64,000 bases of DNA, from the NCBI GenBank assembly GCA_010279815.1, contig QEOQ01000226.1, positions 766,976 to 830,975 of the forward strand, written 5' to 3'. This document shows, piece after piece, positions 11,090 to 21,659 of the stretch (position 1 is the first letter of the stretch; every line of letters starts with the position of its first letter). A model generated the notes under the pieces. It had not been told where the DNA came from and searched no databases. It worked only from the letters and a program-made list of their open reading frames with translations. A program made the position numbers and the translations under genes. Source of the stretch: Brachionus plicatilis (lineage: Eukaryota > Rotifera > Eurotatoria > Ploima > Brachionidae).

Positions 11090-11343
11090 CAGAGAATGAA
11101 AACGTTCTCTACGAGTCAGTAACAAATAAAATTTTGGACAACATCCAAAAAATGAAGGAAGCCGACAAGTTTACAAAAGAAGAAATGGCACAATTTAAAA
11201 ATATGTATCCTGACGCCATGGATTGGAAAAAGGATGTCATCAAGTTAAAGTTGTCCAAAGGATATATCAATCACCTTGAAGCACTTGAACAGCAAAGAGT
11301 TAAAGTTTGTATTCGAAATTCACAAAACAAAAACAAGGGATAA
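11074..11343 (+). CDS. Second frame downstream of the HUH-like ORF, probable frameshifted continuation
   Basis: An open frame in the -1 phase relative to the preceding ORF runs from just after TAA at 11071-11073 to the stop at 11341-11343. It has no ATG near its start; the first possible start is GTG at 11083. The product is about 85 residues, charged and probably helical (KMKEADKFTKEEMAQF, KKDVIKLKLSKG). The overlap with the upstream ORF lies in a run of seven A residues, which favours an indel over a programmed shift, because the run does not form a canonical slippery heptamer in the upstream frame. Not recognised otherwise. Confidence 0.35.
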   Translation, partial: KKTVLTENENVLYESVTNKILDNIQKMKEADKFTKEEMAQFKNMYPDAMDWKKDVIKLKLSKGYINHLEALEQQRVKVCIRNSQNKNKG

Positions 11344-11789
11344 TTTATTTCATTTTATACATGAAACAATTGAAACTTCTGAAAGAAAAAAGAAAGTTTG
11401 AGCTATTTTTTTACATATTCAGGCAGTATTCGAAAATGTATGACATAAAGTCCTTTTTTTTAAATGACCAAAATGAATAAAGAACAGTGGCTTTCGTTTT
11501 TGCGCTTAAGTTTGGCAGCAGAAAAATACAATTATTTACAGTTCTTCTCAAAATTTTAGGACACTCTTAATTTTTTTATACCTTGATATTTTAAAGTTAT
11601 GTAAAAGACTATTGAAGATTCATTTTGCGCCAATTTTTTTTTAAATTAAAACTATAATAGTAAATTAATAAACAATCATAATTTGATTCATTAGTAACTT
11701 TTTTTACTTTTGAAAAATACGAGGCAAGCAAATACAAAAAAAAAACATAAAAAAAATATTGTACAATAAATATAAGACATTGAAACTGC
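11344..11789. other. AT-rich spacer between HUH-like ORF and Tc1 relic
   Basis: No gene is seen. It may contain the decayed 5' part and left terminus of the Tc1 element that becomes recognisable at about 11790. Confidence 0.35.
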
Positions 11790-12433
11790 AAGTGTTTCTC
11801 CTGTTTTGAGGCGTCTTTTGGAATACGGCTTGAACTCAAATGACGCAACTAAAAAGCCTTTTCTTTCTGACAAAGATAGGCGTGCTAGAGTTAGATGGTA
11901 TAAAAAATATGTTAATTGGTCTTAAACACATTGGTCTAAAGAGATTTTTAGTGACGAATCTAACTTTTAGTTGATTAATAGAAAGACCAAAATCAAAGTA
12001 AGACGACTAAGCACTGAAAAATACGCAGCACGGTTCATTCAACCTAGAGTTCAAGCTGGTGGTGGCTCAGTAGGAATATGGGGGTGCTTTTCTGCGAGAG
12101 GTACTGGACTAAATAAAATGTATATCGAATGAATCAACATTCTTACCTTAACGTTCTTGAAAATCGACTTATACCGTCCAGAGACTTATTGATCAAGATC
12201 ATAGTGATTGGTATTACCAACAAGACAACGCTCCATGTCATAAAGCCGGCTCAATTACCAATTGGTTTAATGATAATTAAATTTCTGTCATGTTGTGGCC
12301 AGCCTGAAGTCCAGACTTGAACCCAATTGAGAACATTTGGGCGATTATTAATCAAAAATTATCTAGCCATACCATACCCAATTTAGCCGAGTTGGATCAC
12401 CTTGTGGATAAGTATTGGAATGAAATAGGGGTT
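11790..12433 (+). pseudogene. Tc1-like transposase pseudogene
   Basis: Reading across several frames gives the transposase body: a first catalytic Asp in IFSDESNF (about 11945-11967), GGGSVGIWGCFSA, the second Asp in QDNAPCHKA (about 12221-12247), and SPDLNPIENIW near 12310. Stop codons and frameshifts break it in at least five places, for example TAA after VNWS and TAG after ESNF. A 5'-truncated non-LTR element replaces the sequence after about 12433; an INRGKFY-like piece near 13417 may be the displaced transposase C-terminus. Typical of the Tc1/mariner D,D-E family. Confidence 0.8.
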
Positions 12434-13405
12434 CACTGCAGCAAGATCTCGATGCACTTATGGAGTGGTCTAACACGTGGCGCATGCTCTTTCACGTCGA
12501 CAAGTGCAAGGTAATGGAGTTTAGCAGGTCTGGTAAGAGCAAATTAACCAACACGGAGTTATTCATGAGCGCACCACACATTCTCAAATCTGTAGAATTT
12601 GAAAAGGACTTCGGAGTCACTTTCGACCGTAATTTAAAGTTCTCTAGTCATATCAGGATTCAGGCCAACAAAGCTAACCGTATCCTTTGGCAGCTGAGAA
12701 GAACGTTCAGGTTCTGGACCATCGATACCTGCAAGGCATTCTACTGCGCATATGTGAGGCCTCACTTGGAATACGCCTCATCAGTTTGGTCACCATCCAG
12801 TAAGTGAGACATCAGAGCATTAGAGACCGTTCGGAGGGGAGCTACCAAGCTGGTGCCTAGAATCAGAAACTTGAGCTATGAAGACCGTCTCACTGTATTA
12901 GGTCTGACGCCACTTCATGAACGCAAAATTAGAGGGGATCTGATCCAGCTATTCAAGTTCATTAATGGCTTCAACGAAGTGTCCTGGGTGAATCCTCTGG
13001 TGCAATGTAGTTTTCTCACACAAACTGGTCCAGCAAGGGGAATCAGAAGAAACATGAGAAGACTCTCCGGGCAGCCCTCAACTAAATGTATGCAGAGGTC
13101 AAACTTCTTCACAAACAGAGTTGTTAACCATTGGAATGCCCTGCCAGCCGAAGTCACCAACTCTCAATCAATCAACCAGTTCAAGAATAAGTACGACGTC
13201 TTCAAGTCTAGCATATGATTTCACAAACGCAATAATTTCTTAGATTAAACTAAACAATGACTCTTACTGAACAAAAAAAAAAAAAATAATGTATTTGTCT
13301 GTAATTTTCCATCTTTTCTGCGCAATTTCGGCTACCATAGATGTCCTTCTAGTAGGTCATCTCCGCAAGCTTGCTTGCTGTAGCTTATTCTTATTATTAT
13401 TATTA
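12434..13405 (+). mobile_element. 5'-truncated non-LTR retrotransposon (CR1/L2-like)
   Basis: The frame 12434-13218 encodes the segment after the RT active site: LQQDLDALMEWSNTW, HVDKCKVMEF, DFGVTFDRNLKFSSHI, VRPHLEYASSVWSP, then after one TGA stop RRGATKLVPR, IRGDLIQLFKFINGF and FFTNRVVNHWNALP. The 3' UTR has an A run and a less AT-rich segment (13325-13385, CTACCATAGATGTCC and GCAAGCTTGCTTGC) also found near the 3' end of the element at 32.1 kb, and ends in TTATTATTATTATT. It appears inserted in the Tc1 relic. Confidence 0.8.
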
Positions 13406-13460
13406 ATTTATATTAATCGTGGTAAATTTTACTAGTTTTGTGGTTGCAAAATATTATGGC

Positions 13461-14129
13461 TCGTTGTTTATTAAAATAAATAATGCAATGAAAAACTTTT
13501 GGATTTAATATACTATGTTAAACAAAAAGATAAACTCTGCAATACAAAAAAGCACATTGTAGAGTGCACACCATCGAAATGATGCTATTTTATATATGAA
13601 AATATTTTGCAGACTTTTTCTGATTAGACCTTTTGATCTTACAAAGAATGTTAAATCATAAATTTACCTTTGCATTAATTCTTTTAAAAATTAAATTTTT
13701 TTTTAATTATTTTAGTTTGATTCGATCATTTTGAGCATCAAAAATTGATCATCAACTTTAACTTGCCTAAAATGGGTCATTATGCAAGCGAATGTTAAAT
13801 ATTTATTTTAAATCACACAGTTCTACAATTAACAAATTTTATTAGAAATTTGAAAATCTCAAGACATTGGCTAAAAAAATCTGAGATACAATTGAATGAT
13901 AAATTAAATACTTTAACCATAAAGGCTGTTTTGTACGTACCAGACTTGAGCTTGAATCTTATCTCAATCGATTAAATGGGAATTCCTCCTTGAAATTAAA
14001 TTTAGTTTTGAAAAAAATAAGTTTTTATATTTATTTTAATTATTTTAAATGATTTCGGATACAAAAAAATGGGTTCGATTTAAAATTTCGAAGTTTAAAA
14101 TTTGAAGAATGAAATAAAAAAGTTAAAAA
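13461..14129. other. AT-rich stretch, no gene seen
   Basis: Contains CTGCAAT/TTGCAGA words near 13540-13615 resembling the interior of the small foldback elements, but no complete element could be delimited. Confidence 0.35.
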
Positions 14130-14429
14130 TTATTCATTATAATATTCTTGTTCATTCGCCATCTCCTCAAAATCGAAGCAAAAACGTTTACTCAGTCTAA
14201 TATTTTCATGTGATAATTTTGAAATTTTATGTTTTTCTGCTAAATGTTTAACCAACTCAATTGTTGAACTGTTATAAATAGTTATAACTTGTTGACATAT
14301 ATTACACTTGTCAGACGATTCATTTATTTTGACAACATTTTGGCTTTGCCAAACCCACGATCTTGGTTCTATTTTTTTGCGCCTTTTCAATGTTGAGGCC
14401 GGAGTTGAATCCGTCATGCTAGTAGGCAT
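14130..14429 (-). CDS. BED-type zinc finger fragment, probably hAT transposase N-terminus
   Basis: The 99-residue frame has a basic start (KRRKKIEPRSWVW), then C-N-I-C and H-L-A-E-K-H about 25 residues apart, the C2H2-like spacing with leading aromatic residues seen in BED fingers. BED fingers sit at the N-terminus of hAT transposases and of host ZBED proteins derived from them. The frame stops soon after the finger (FEEMANEQEYYNE), so this is either a short domesticated gene, a first exon or a relic. No transposase core is found nearby, while several hAT-like MITEs lie in the window. Confidence 0.55.
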   Translation of the reverse strand: MPTSMTDSTPASTLKRRKKIEPRSWVWQSQNVVKINESSDKCNICQQVITIYNSSTIELVKHLAEKHKISKLSHENIRLSKRFCFDFEEMANEQEYYNE

Positions 14430-14927
14430 ATTTGTTAATTTAGTAAATGTAGATATTTATATTTATTTTTTATTTGTCAATTTCAATTAGAAAAGAAATT
14501 TTTAAATTAGAAATTTCAGACCTCAAGATTTCAAACTTCTAAATTTTAAACTTGATAATTTCAAATTGAAACTTTTGATTCAAGTATAAAACTTCGAAGT
14601 ACAAAGTTCTACCGGCTTTAAATTTTTAAAATTTCACTTCATATTTAATATTTCAATTTCAATTTTCCTTTGTCAAAAAATTTCGAAGTGTTGAAATATA
14701 AACTAGAAGTTTTCTCAAAAACTTCAAAAATTTGAAATCCAGTTCAATTAACAACCCTATTTTTAACCTTTGAAAAAGTGAACTAAAACAAATCTAGAAA
14801 TTTTTTTTGCAAAATAGAAAATAAAACATAAAAATCAAAAATATAATTATTTATTTTATGAAACTGTTATATAAACATAAAAATATAAAACAAACTTAAA
14901 CTAAAACATAAACTTTTTCTTTTTAAA

Positions 14928-15487
14928 ATGAAACGAATAATTGATTGGACTTTTTTGACCAAAGTCAATTCGGTATTGTGAATTTCAAATTTAAATTGAA
15001 TAAAAAATAAAGCTAATACAAAATATTAGAAAAAATACTGCAACATACTTTAATGCAGCTCTTTTATCGATTTATGAATAAAATTTTTATTTTCTTTTTT
15101 TATAATAAATCGAATCAATAATCAATTAAAATCTTATTGATATTTTATATTTTGTTTCTTTTACATTAAAAAACAACATTTTAGATAAAAATGGTTCAAC
15201 AAAGTATCTTACACTAAATTGCAGTATTTTTTCCAATTTTTTTTATTAACTTTAATTTTTATTTATCAAAAAATGAAGAATTTTTGTTCCATTCGTATTT
15301 GAAATTCACAATACCGTCAATTCTGAAGATGAACTTGAATATTTTTTCAGGCAATTTCCGATACCAACATATTTACATGGTAATTTAAACAACTGTTCAA
15401 TCTGTGAATCTAATGTTGCTGATCACAAAATGCGAATTCTTAATCCATTTTGTGAATTAAAATTTATTAAAAATAAATTTTATGTTG
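14928..15487 (+). pseudogene. Unidentified ORF split by a MITE
   Basis: A frame starting at ATG 14928 (KRIIDWTFLTKVN) is cut at the target site GTCAATTC by the MITE 14972-15315. After the element the same target octamer resumes in the same frame and reads on (SEDELEYFFRQFP, then C-S-I-C and CELKF). If the MITE and one octamer are set aside the two halves form one continuous reading frame. The Cys pair and a later His/Cys region suggest a zinc-binding segment, perhaps the N-terminus of a transposase, but I do not recognise the family. Confidence 0.45.
14972..15315. mobile_element. hAT-like MITE with GGTATTGTGAATTTCAAAT ends
   Basis: The inverted ends GGTATTGTGAATTTCAAAT and its complement bound 344 bp. 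Perfect 8-bp target duplications GTCAATTC lie at 14964-14971 and 15316-15323. The interior is itself a loose palindrome with AATACTGCAACATACTTT and its partner near 15195-15235. Related ends (GCATTGTGAATTTTGG) occur near 35080-35105, 37885 and 49862-49885. Confidence 0.85.
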
Positions 15488-16343
15488 AATTATCAGTTTT
15501 AAAAAAAAAATTATTCTTAATTCACTTATTATGTTTTTTTTATTCTTCGTCCATGACTTTGAATGTTTTGAAATAATATTGAAAGAACCATCATACTTTT
15601 CCTGAAGATATTGACAAGACTTATGAAGCATAACCAATTTTTAAGACCTTAGACTTTTTTATTATAGAATTAATCGTAGAATTGTAAAATTAATAACTTT
15701 TTTACTTTTAATCAAACATGATTGTTTAAAGTATTTCAAGAACTAAATTTTATTTTCTTTTTATTAATACCTAATTCTGATACCAATAAATAAAAAAAAA
15801 CTCTTAATAAAATAAAAATGATCCCTAGATAAAAATATTTGATACCTTGAAAATAGAATCCGATGAAATGTCAAAATGGAAAACAAAAATTTGTTCAAAA
15901 CACAAAAAAAGTAAAATAATAAGAGAGAAAAGATTGTATTTTTATGTCTCGCTATATTGTAGAAATGTTTACAAGAACTAAATCTGCAGAAATTAAATTT
16001 CATTTAAAAAAAAAGAAATATTTAAGACGAGTCTTTCAATGTGAAATCTTAAAAAACTACATCTCATATCTAAATTTAATTAGAAGCAAAAAAATATTTT
16101 AATTATCTCATTTAAAATACACATTCACTCAAAAATCAGAAATTTTTCACAGATATCATCACTTTGTTTGCTTTTTCCAAAAAAATACCTTGAATAGAAC
16201 AACTCCTTGCCAAATCAAAATGTGATGTCAAATCATGCGTTTCTAAGTGAACCATTCGATAAATAAACATATGATAATATAAAATTTTGATTCGAAAATT
16301 CTCATTTCAACGCGAATAATTAAAAGAATTAATTTAAATTTAA
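15488..16343. other. AT-rich 5' flank of the two-exon gene
   Basis: No repeat with clear ends or coding frame is seen. Promoter elements for the gene starting at 16344 cannot be singled out. Confidence 0.4.
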
Positions 16344-17456
16344 ATGGATGAATTGAAGAAATTTTTGGACTTTGTTTTCAAATATTATGAGCCCGATTCC
16401 AACCATCTTCGGCTTGAACAACAAGCCTTGAACGAATTCAAAAAATTGCATCCGCAAGCAGATGAATCTGTTTGCAAAATAGTTGGCCAAGTCCGTTTGA
16501 CCAAGCACAACATACTCAGCAGTCTTATTGTGGTATTCACTTACATTGACAAAGAACTTTTTACCAAGAAAAGTATCCTTTCTTTGAAAATTCATGACCA
16601 TTTAGAAATCCTAGTCAAGCCTGGACTTAAAATTAATGGTGAAAAAATTCCTTTCGATCTTTTGTATGAACTTCTAAATTTGGAAAAGAAATGTTCAGAT
16701 TTACTTAGATCGTCAAAAAAGAAATTGAAAGACTTGGACGATATGCAATCTGATATCGGTCAGAGAAAGCCCTCGGATATGACAAGAGTTTATCCAAAAG
16801 AAGTAAATGAAACGCAGCCAACTCTACCATATCCCGTGCAAGACAAATTTCAAGAAGTTGCAGAAAAAGCTTCCAGTCAATTGGATTCGCGCATTTCTAG
16901 AGGCATAGGGTTCAATTTCGATGCCCACCTGGCGCCTTTTGACAAGAACTCTAAAGCCGAAGCACATTTTCAAAATATTCATTATGATGATTCTTTTTCA
17001 GGTTTTTTTTGAAATTTTTTTAGCTAAAAATTATAAAATCACTTTTGTTCAGATAGTGATCAATATGAAAAAAAGACAAGCTCTTCTGTTTTTGAACCAG
17101 TTAGCCATAATGCAAAAGAAGCGCTCTCAAACAAATCATTTCTAAACCAGAATATTAGTGTTGGTAAAAATGATGCCATTTTTGTCGAGTCCAAAAGTCT
17201 TTCAAAAAAGGGCTCATTGAATGATGCAACTTTTTTGTATCAAACAGATGAGATGAACAACAAGAGTCAGACTGATTTTTTGGAATCGATCAACAAAAGT
17301 CTTGTGACCAATTCTTTGTGGAGTAGAGATTACAAAAGTGAATTTGTGCCTGTTCAGTTAAGAACATTGGATGAAAACTACAGGATGGATCCTAGTGTAA
17401 GAGATAAAATCAATGGAAAAATGTTTGAGAAATTGAGAAATCAAAGTTTTTCTTAA
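16344..17456 (+). CDS. Two-exon gene, 353-residue protein of unknown family
   Basis: Exon 1 is 16344-17001, the intron 17002-17052 (GT...AG, 51 bp) and exon 2 17053-17456. The junction codon is GAT and the exons total 1062 bases, so 353 residues. The N-terminal 135 residues look folded and helical (MDELKKFLDFVFKYYEP, a HNILSSLIVVF segment, a KKCSDLLRSSKKK segment). The middle is Ser/Lys-rich and likely disordered, and the end has a charged RMDPSVRDKINGKMFEKLRN. There is no signal peptide or membrane span. Codon use is more balanced than the surrounding DNA and the frame is uninterrupted, so it is a real host gene. I do not recognise the family. It is flanked by a LINE fragment only 170 bp downstream, in opposite orientation. 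Confidence 0.8.
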
Positions 17457-17556
17457 TTGAGAAGATTCATTTTTTTTTATTTTAAACTTTAACATAATTT
17501 CCTAGAAAATTAATGTAGCGAAGAATTGTAAACTAAGCGGAAATTACGTGCAATTT

Positions 17557-17562
17557 AATAAA
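17557..17562 (+). terminator. Candidate polyadenylation signal AATAAA
   Basis: AATAAA lies about 100 bases after the stop codon of the two-exon gene and before the tail of the LINE fragment. Confidence 0.45.
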
Positions 17563-17624
17563 AAGTAAAAATGCTAAAATTTGATGTTCTTTGAAGAGTT
17601 TTGATCATTCTTTATTGTTTTATT

Positions 17625-18600
17625 TATTAGTAGTATTAGTAGTAGTAGTATCTGCAGTATAGATATTTCTATCTAAACTAACGCTCAAAAGCGTTTAGCC
17701 TTACAAACAAAGACTTTGGCAGACTTTGCTTTTCACCATTCCAAAAAACTTCATTGTCAATGACTGCTTTGAAGCAATTTATTGTTTGCGCACTAACAGC
17801 ATTAACTGATAAGCTATTCCATAATATTACGCAGCGATTTGTTAAGAAATTATATCTTAAAGAGCCTCTGCGATTTATTTCTCGGACCAGTCTATTGTCA
17901 TGTGGTCTTCTTAGGCTTTTGACACCACAAGCGAAATTGATTCCATTAGTTAAAGATACTTTTTCAAAACCTTTTAAAATTTTGTATATTTGAATTAAAT
18001 CTCCCCTTAAACGACGATTTTTAAGTTTCATAAGATTTAAGTATTTCAATCTATCTTCATAACACTTGGTTCTGGTATAATCAATCAGTTTTGTCGCTCT
18101 TCTTTGCACTTTTTCAAGAATTATAATGTCTTTTTTTAAATGCGGACTCCAGGTTCCTACTGCATACTCCAGATGGGGTCTCACAAGTGATGTATAGAGA
18201 AGTCTTAATGATTCTCGGCTAAGGTTTTTAAAAGAATTTCTTATTTGACCCAGTATTCGGTTAGCTTTCATAGCTGCCACAGTAGATTGTTTATTCCATT
18301 TCAAATCATTTGTAATAAAAACACCCAAATCCTTTTCTTCTGTTATCTCCTCTAGTAGATGAGATATATTTTGGTTTGATAATAAGTATTTGGCTTTTTC
18401 TTTTCTCTTCCCTAAATACATTGCTTTACATTTGTTCAGGTTTAGATTTGTTGACCAGTTTTCTGTCCATTCCATTAGGAGATCGAGGTCTTTCTGAAGT
18501 TCTAACGACCCTACGTCAGAGAATTCTGAGATACCAATTAATTTTAAGTCATACATTTGCTTTCTTCCATAATTTTGGTAGTTCACCCTCATTAAACGAT
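17625..18600 (-). mobile_element. 5'-truncated non-LTR retrotransposon (CR1/L2-like), C-terminal ORF2
   Basis: The minus-strand frame 18592-17678 is open for 304 residues: LQKDLDLLMEWTENWS, NLNLNKCKAMYLGKR, EEKDLGVFITNDLKWNKQ, LVRPHLEYAVGTWSPHL, ILEKVQRRATKLID, LRGDLIQIYKILKGFEKV and FLTNRCVILWNSL, the conserved series after the RT active site. The FADD-containing part is missing, so it is 5'-truncated. The 3' tail is (TAC)n-like near 17630-17655 after a small hairpin. A related copy lies at 37127-38610 on the other strand. Confidence 0.85.
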
Positions 18601-18699
18601 TTTGTAAATATTAATGAAAGTGCGCATGATATTTCTTTAAAGCAATTTTTAAGGAGCAAAGGATGCATTTATATCTCTCAATTTTGTCTGGCTTAAAGA

Positions 18700-19950
18700 T
18701 GACGTCCGGGTTCAATCTCAGTGATCTGACTGTTCTTTTAGGAAAGTGAATATCGCTCTCGGTTTCACTCGGCAAGTTAAAAACCTATTGGCGTTAATTT
18801 GTCAAAAATTTCAATTCTAAAATCATTTAAAATAATTCAAAGTCATTTTAATTTTAAAAAAAAATTTTTATTTATTTAATTGGATTAAATTTGTTATATG
18901 TTATATGTTTATGTTAAATACGAGTTATATTTTGATGCTAAGGTTTTGTTTTTTTTTTATATTGATGATTTAAAAAAAATGGGTTCTTTAGTAATCACTT
19001 TAGCTAACCAAGTAACTTAAATGAATATTTTCGTTTTAATTTTCAATTAATTATTATTTATAATTGTTTATCAATATTTTCAAAAATCAAATTTTTCCTA
19101 AAGCTTAATTTATTTTCTTATTTTTTGATATCTAAGTTTTATATCCATCAAATAAAATTAAGGCTATTACTAAAACGCTGAACTGTGTTTTTTAAGAAAA
19201 AACTGAATACCCCTTATTCGGAGAAGCAAAAGTCTAAGCGACTCCGAACGCCTGTAGGTCTGAATCGAATTTCAAGCACTTTCAAATGAACCTTTTACGA
19301 TTCCACTAGCTTTTGAATTCGAGGAGATATTCGTCGAAAATCACCAAAAATTTAATGTTTATAAAAACTTAAAACTACCAGGACGGTTTTCTCCGACCGG
19401 TCAAAAGTTTGTAGGAAATCGCCTAAATTTTCCTTTGAGGGCTTCAAATCATTTTTTGTAATCAAAAAATTTAAAAAAAGGCGTTATTTCTCAACTTTTT
19501 ATACCGGAACAAAATAGTAAAAATTTTTAAATTTTTTAATTTTTAGTAGTCCCTCTATTCTTTGTTCCCTCATTTTTGTTTTTTTTAAACAAAAATGATC
19601 AATATCAACTTGAACTAAAAAAAGATTATTTAATATTTTTCCTTCTATAGAATCAAGATATCAGTGTACTTATAACCAAAATCTGAAGTGTTATACTGAT
19701 GAATATATAAATTAAAAACTTATTTATGATTTTAAAAAAAAATAAATAAAAAAACTTCAAAAATTAAACTAAAATTTTATTTTTAATGAAAAAAAAATCT
19801 ACAAAATAAATTTTATTTTAAATTTTTTCCTATACAACAAATGAACCTTTCCTTTTAGGTGACAACTTCCTTGAGAGAACTTTTTTCATTTTTGGTTGGT
19901 TTATCATTACCATATCGTCGAGTTTGTTTTAAACAGGTTTGATATTTCGG
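18700..19950. other. Intergenic DNA with one more complex non-coding block
   Basis: Most is AT-rich. The block 19195-19500 is of higher complexity (words such as GACCGGTCAAAAGTTTG, CGACTCCGAACGCCTG) with no long frame on either strand. It looks like the non-coding part of a repeat, but no second copy is in the window. Confidence 0.35.
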
Positions 19951-19971
19951 TCATGCTGAATTCTAGATTTA

Positions 19972-21640
19972 TTATCCATAAAGTCCCGATTCTTCTCCAC
20001 ATTCTTGTAAACCTGACGAAGTTTTTCTTGAAGTCGTTCGACGAGCAGTTTGACCACTAATGTTCTCTTGATTAGCTTCATCTGATTCATAAATTACGTC
20101 GGTTGGCTCATCTTCATTCACAATTAGTAGATCTAATGGGATCTTTGCCATACGCAACTTCGAGAAAATAAGATCACACAACAAGTATTGTAAAAAATGG
20201 ATTTTCATTCACAAGAGAAATATTAGCAAGTGGACCATATAATATCAACCTTGACCATGTTTGGGCGGCAAGAGATAATTCGATTTCAAGTTTAATAAAT
20301 GAAATAGAATGACAATCATCTGATGCAACAAGAAGTTAATCAAAATTTCTCGAATATTTTTCATTTTTAGAAGCTCCATTAAACTCTCCTATGAAAACAT
20401 TTGATGTAGGAAGTGGGACTGGAAGAAAAGCAATTATAACTCCAGATATTCATACTGAATATCATATTAAAACTACTGCAACATGGCTTGGTGTTGATTA
20501 CCATGGTGGAAATTTTACTATGACAAGTTCAAGATGTATACCATTAAAAGCAGATCCTTATTATCCCGAATAGTCAGATTTTAATGCTGAAATAGCACAT
20601 GAATATAGCACCCACTGAACAGTCTGGTGGGTAGCAACAGTGATAAAAACTATTTTCATCATGACCGAGAGACTACTAAGATCAGGATAGACAAAATATA
20701 ACAAATGGAATGCAAAAAATAAGTTAATTGTAAGAAGAAAAGTAATTTATTTGTATAAAAAACAAAAAATTTCTGCTAACTTCTTGTTCGGCTTCTATTT
20801 CATCATGGTCCAATTATTCATGCTTGATCTTCATTACAAGATCCCGGTACACATTGGGAAAGTCATGCTGGCCAATCTCTTTCGATAAATCTTGAAATTT
20901 CTTGTATGCGATATTGCTTGCTATAAATTTTGCTGCCAGCGATATAAGACTGGAGTCCCATTTTCTTTTTGGTTTGTCGAAGACATTTGCAAGTTCAAGT
21001 GAATCAAGTTAAAGAGATAAAACCTCCTTTTAAACTCTAGTTATACGACATGAAGAAACTTTTTATGCGCATTTTCAAACCTTCTAATGATGTTTTGTTT
21101 TTAGCCAACCTGATATTCAGATAGGCACCACTAATTTGTTCTTTGTTAGAGCACAAAGTGTCTTCCAACGTTTTTGTGTGGAAAAGAGATCAATGCCATC
21201 TATTCAATAACTGATTGCTTAATTTGAGCCCTCGAGGCATCATCATACTTCAGTATGTCTTTTTCGGCATACTGATGCCCTTGCAAAACATGATATTGAC
21301 CATGATAGGACTTGGCCAATATGAAATTGGTGGTAGTTTTATATGTGGCTGCTTTTCCACATAAAACGAAGCACCAACCTCTGTTGGTCACGTGGCAATC
21401 TACTTTTACTCCTATGTTGCGAAATAGTTTAATGAATTGCTTGAACGGAGCTAATTTCTCATAATCACTATCAACAAGTGGCTTCTCTGAATCCTCGTCA
21501 TAACGCTACGCTTTCATCTGCTGTAACTGATCTATAAATGTTTTATTTAATTTTTATTTTACCACATCTCCGTGCCAGTCATTTGGTTCTGGATTCATCG
21601 ATCTGAATTGGGCCAAATCCTCTTGGTCAAATTTGTTAAC
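19972..21640. pseudogene. Decayed unidentified coding block on both strands
   Basis: The sequence has protein-like composition with many stops. On the plus strand, 20215-20700 reads in one frame as NINLDHVWAARDN, then GRKAIITPDIHTEYH, TTATWLGVDYHGGNFTM and EIAHEYSTH with a few in-frame stops. On the minus strand 21560-21200 reads DSDYEKLAPFKQFIKLF, NRGWCFVLCGKAATYKT and AKSYHGQYHVLQGHQY, while 20208-19972 gives an acidic Ser/Thr-rich frame. The opposed arrangement suggests an inserted multi-gene element, viral or transposon, but I recognise none of the proteins. Confidence 0.35.
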
Positions 21641-21659
21641 TTTAAGGATTAAATCAAGG

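Noticed and set aside
18704..18735. tRNA-like B box (GGGTTCAATC) upstream of the LINE fragment
   Set aside because: No cloverleaf or A box can be built around it.
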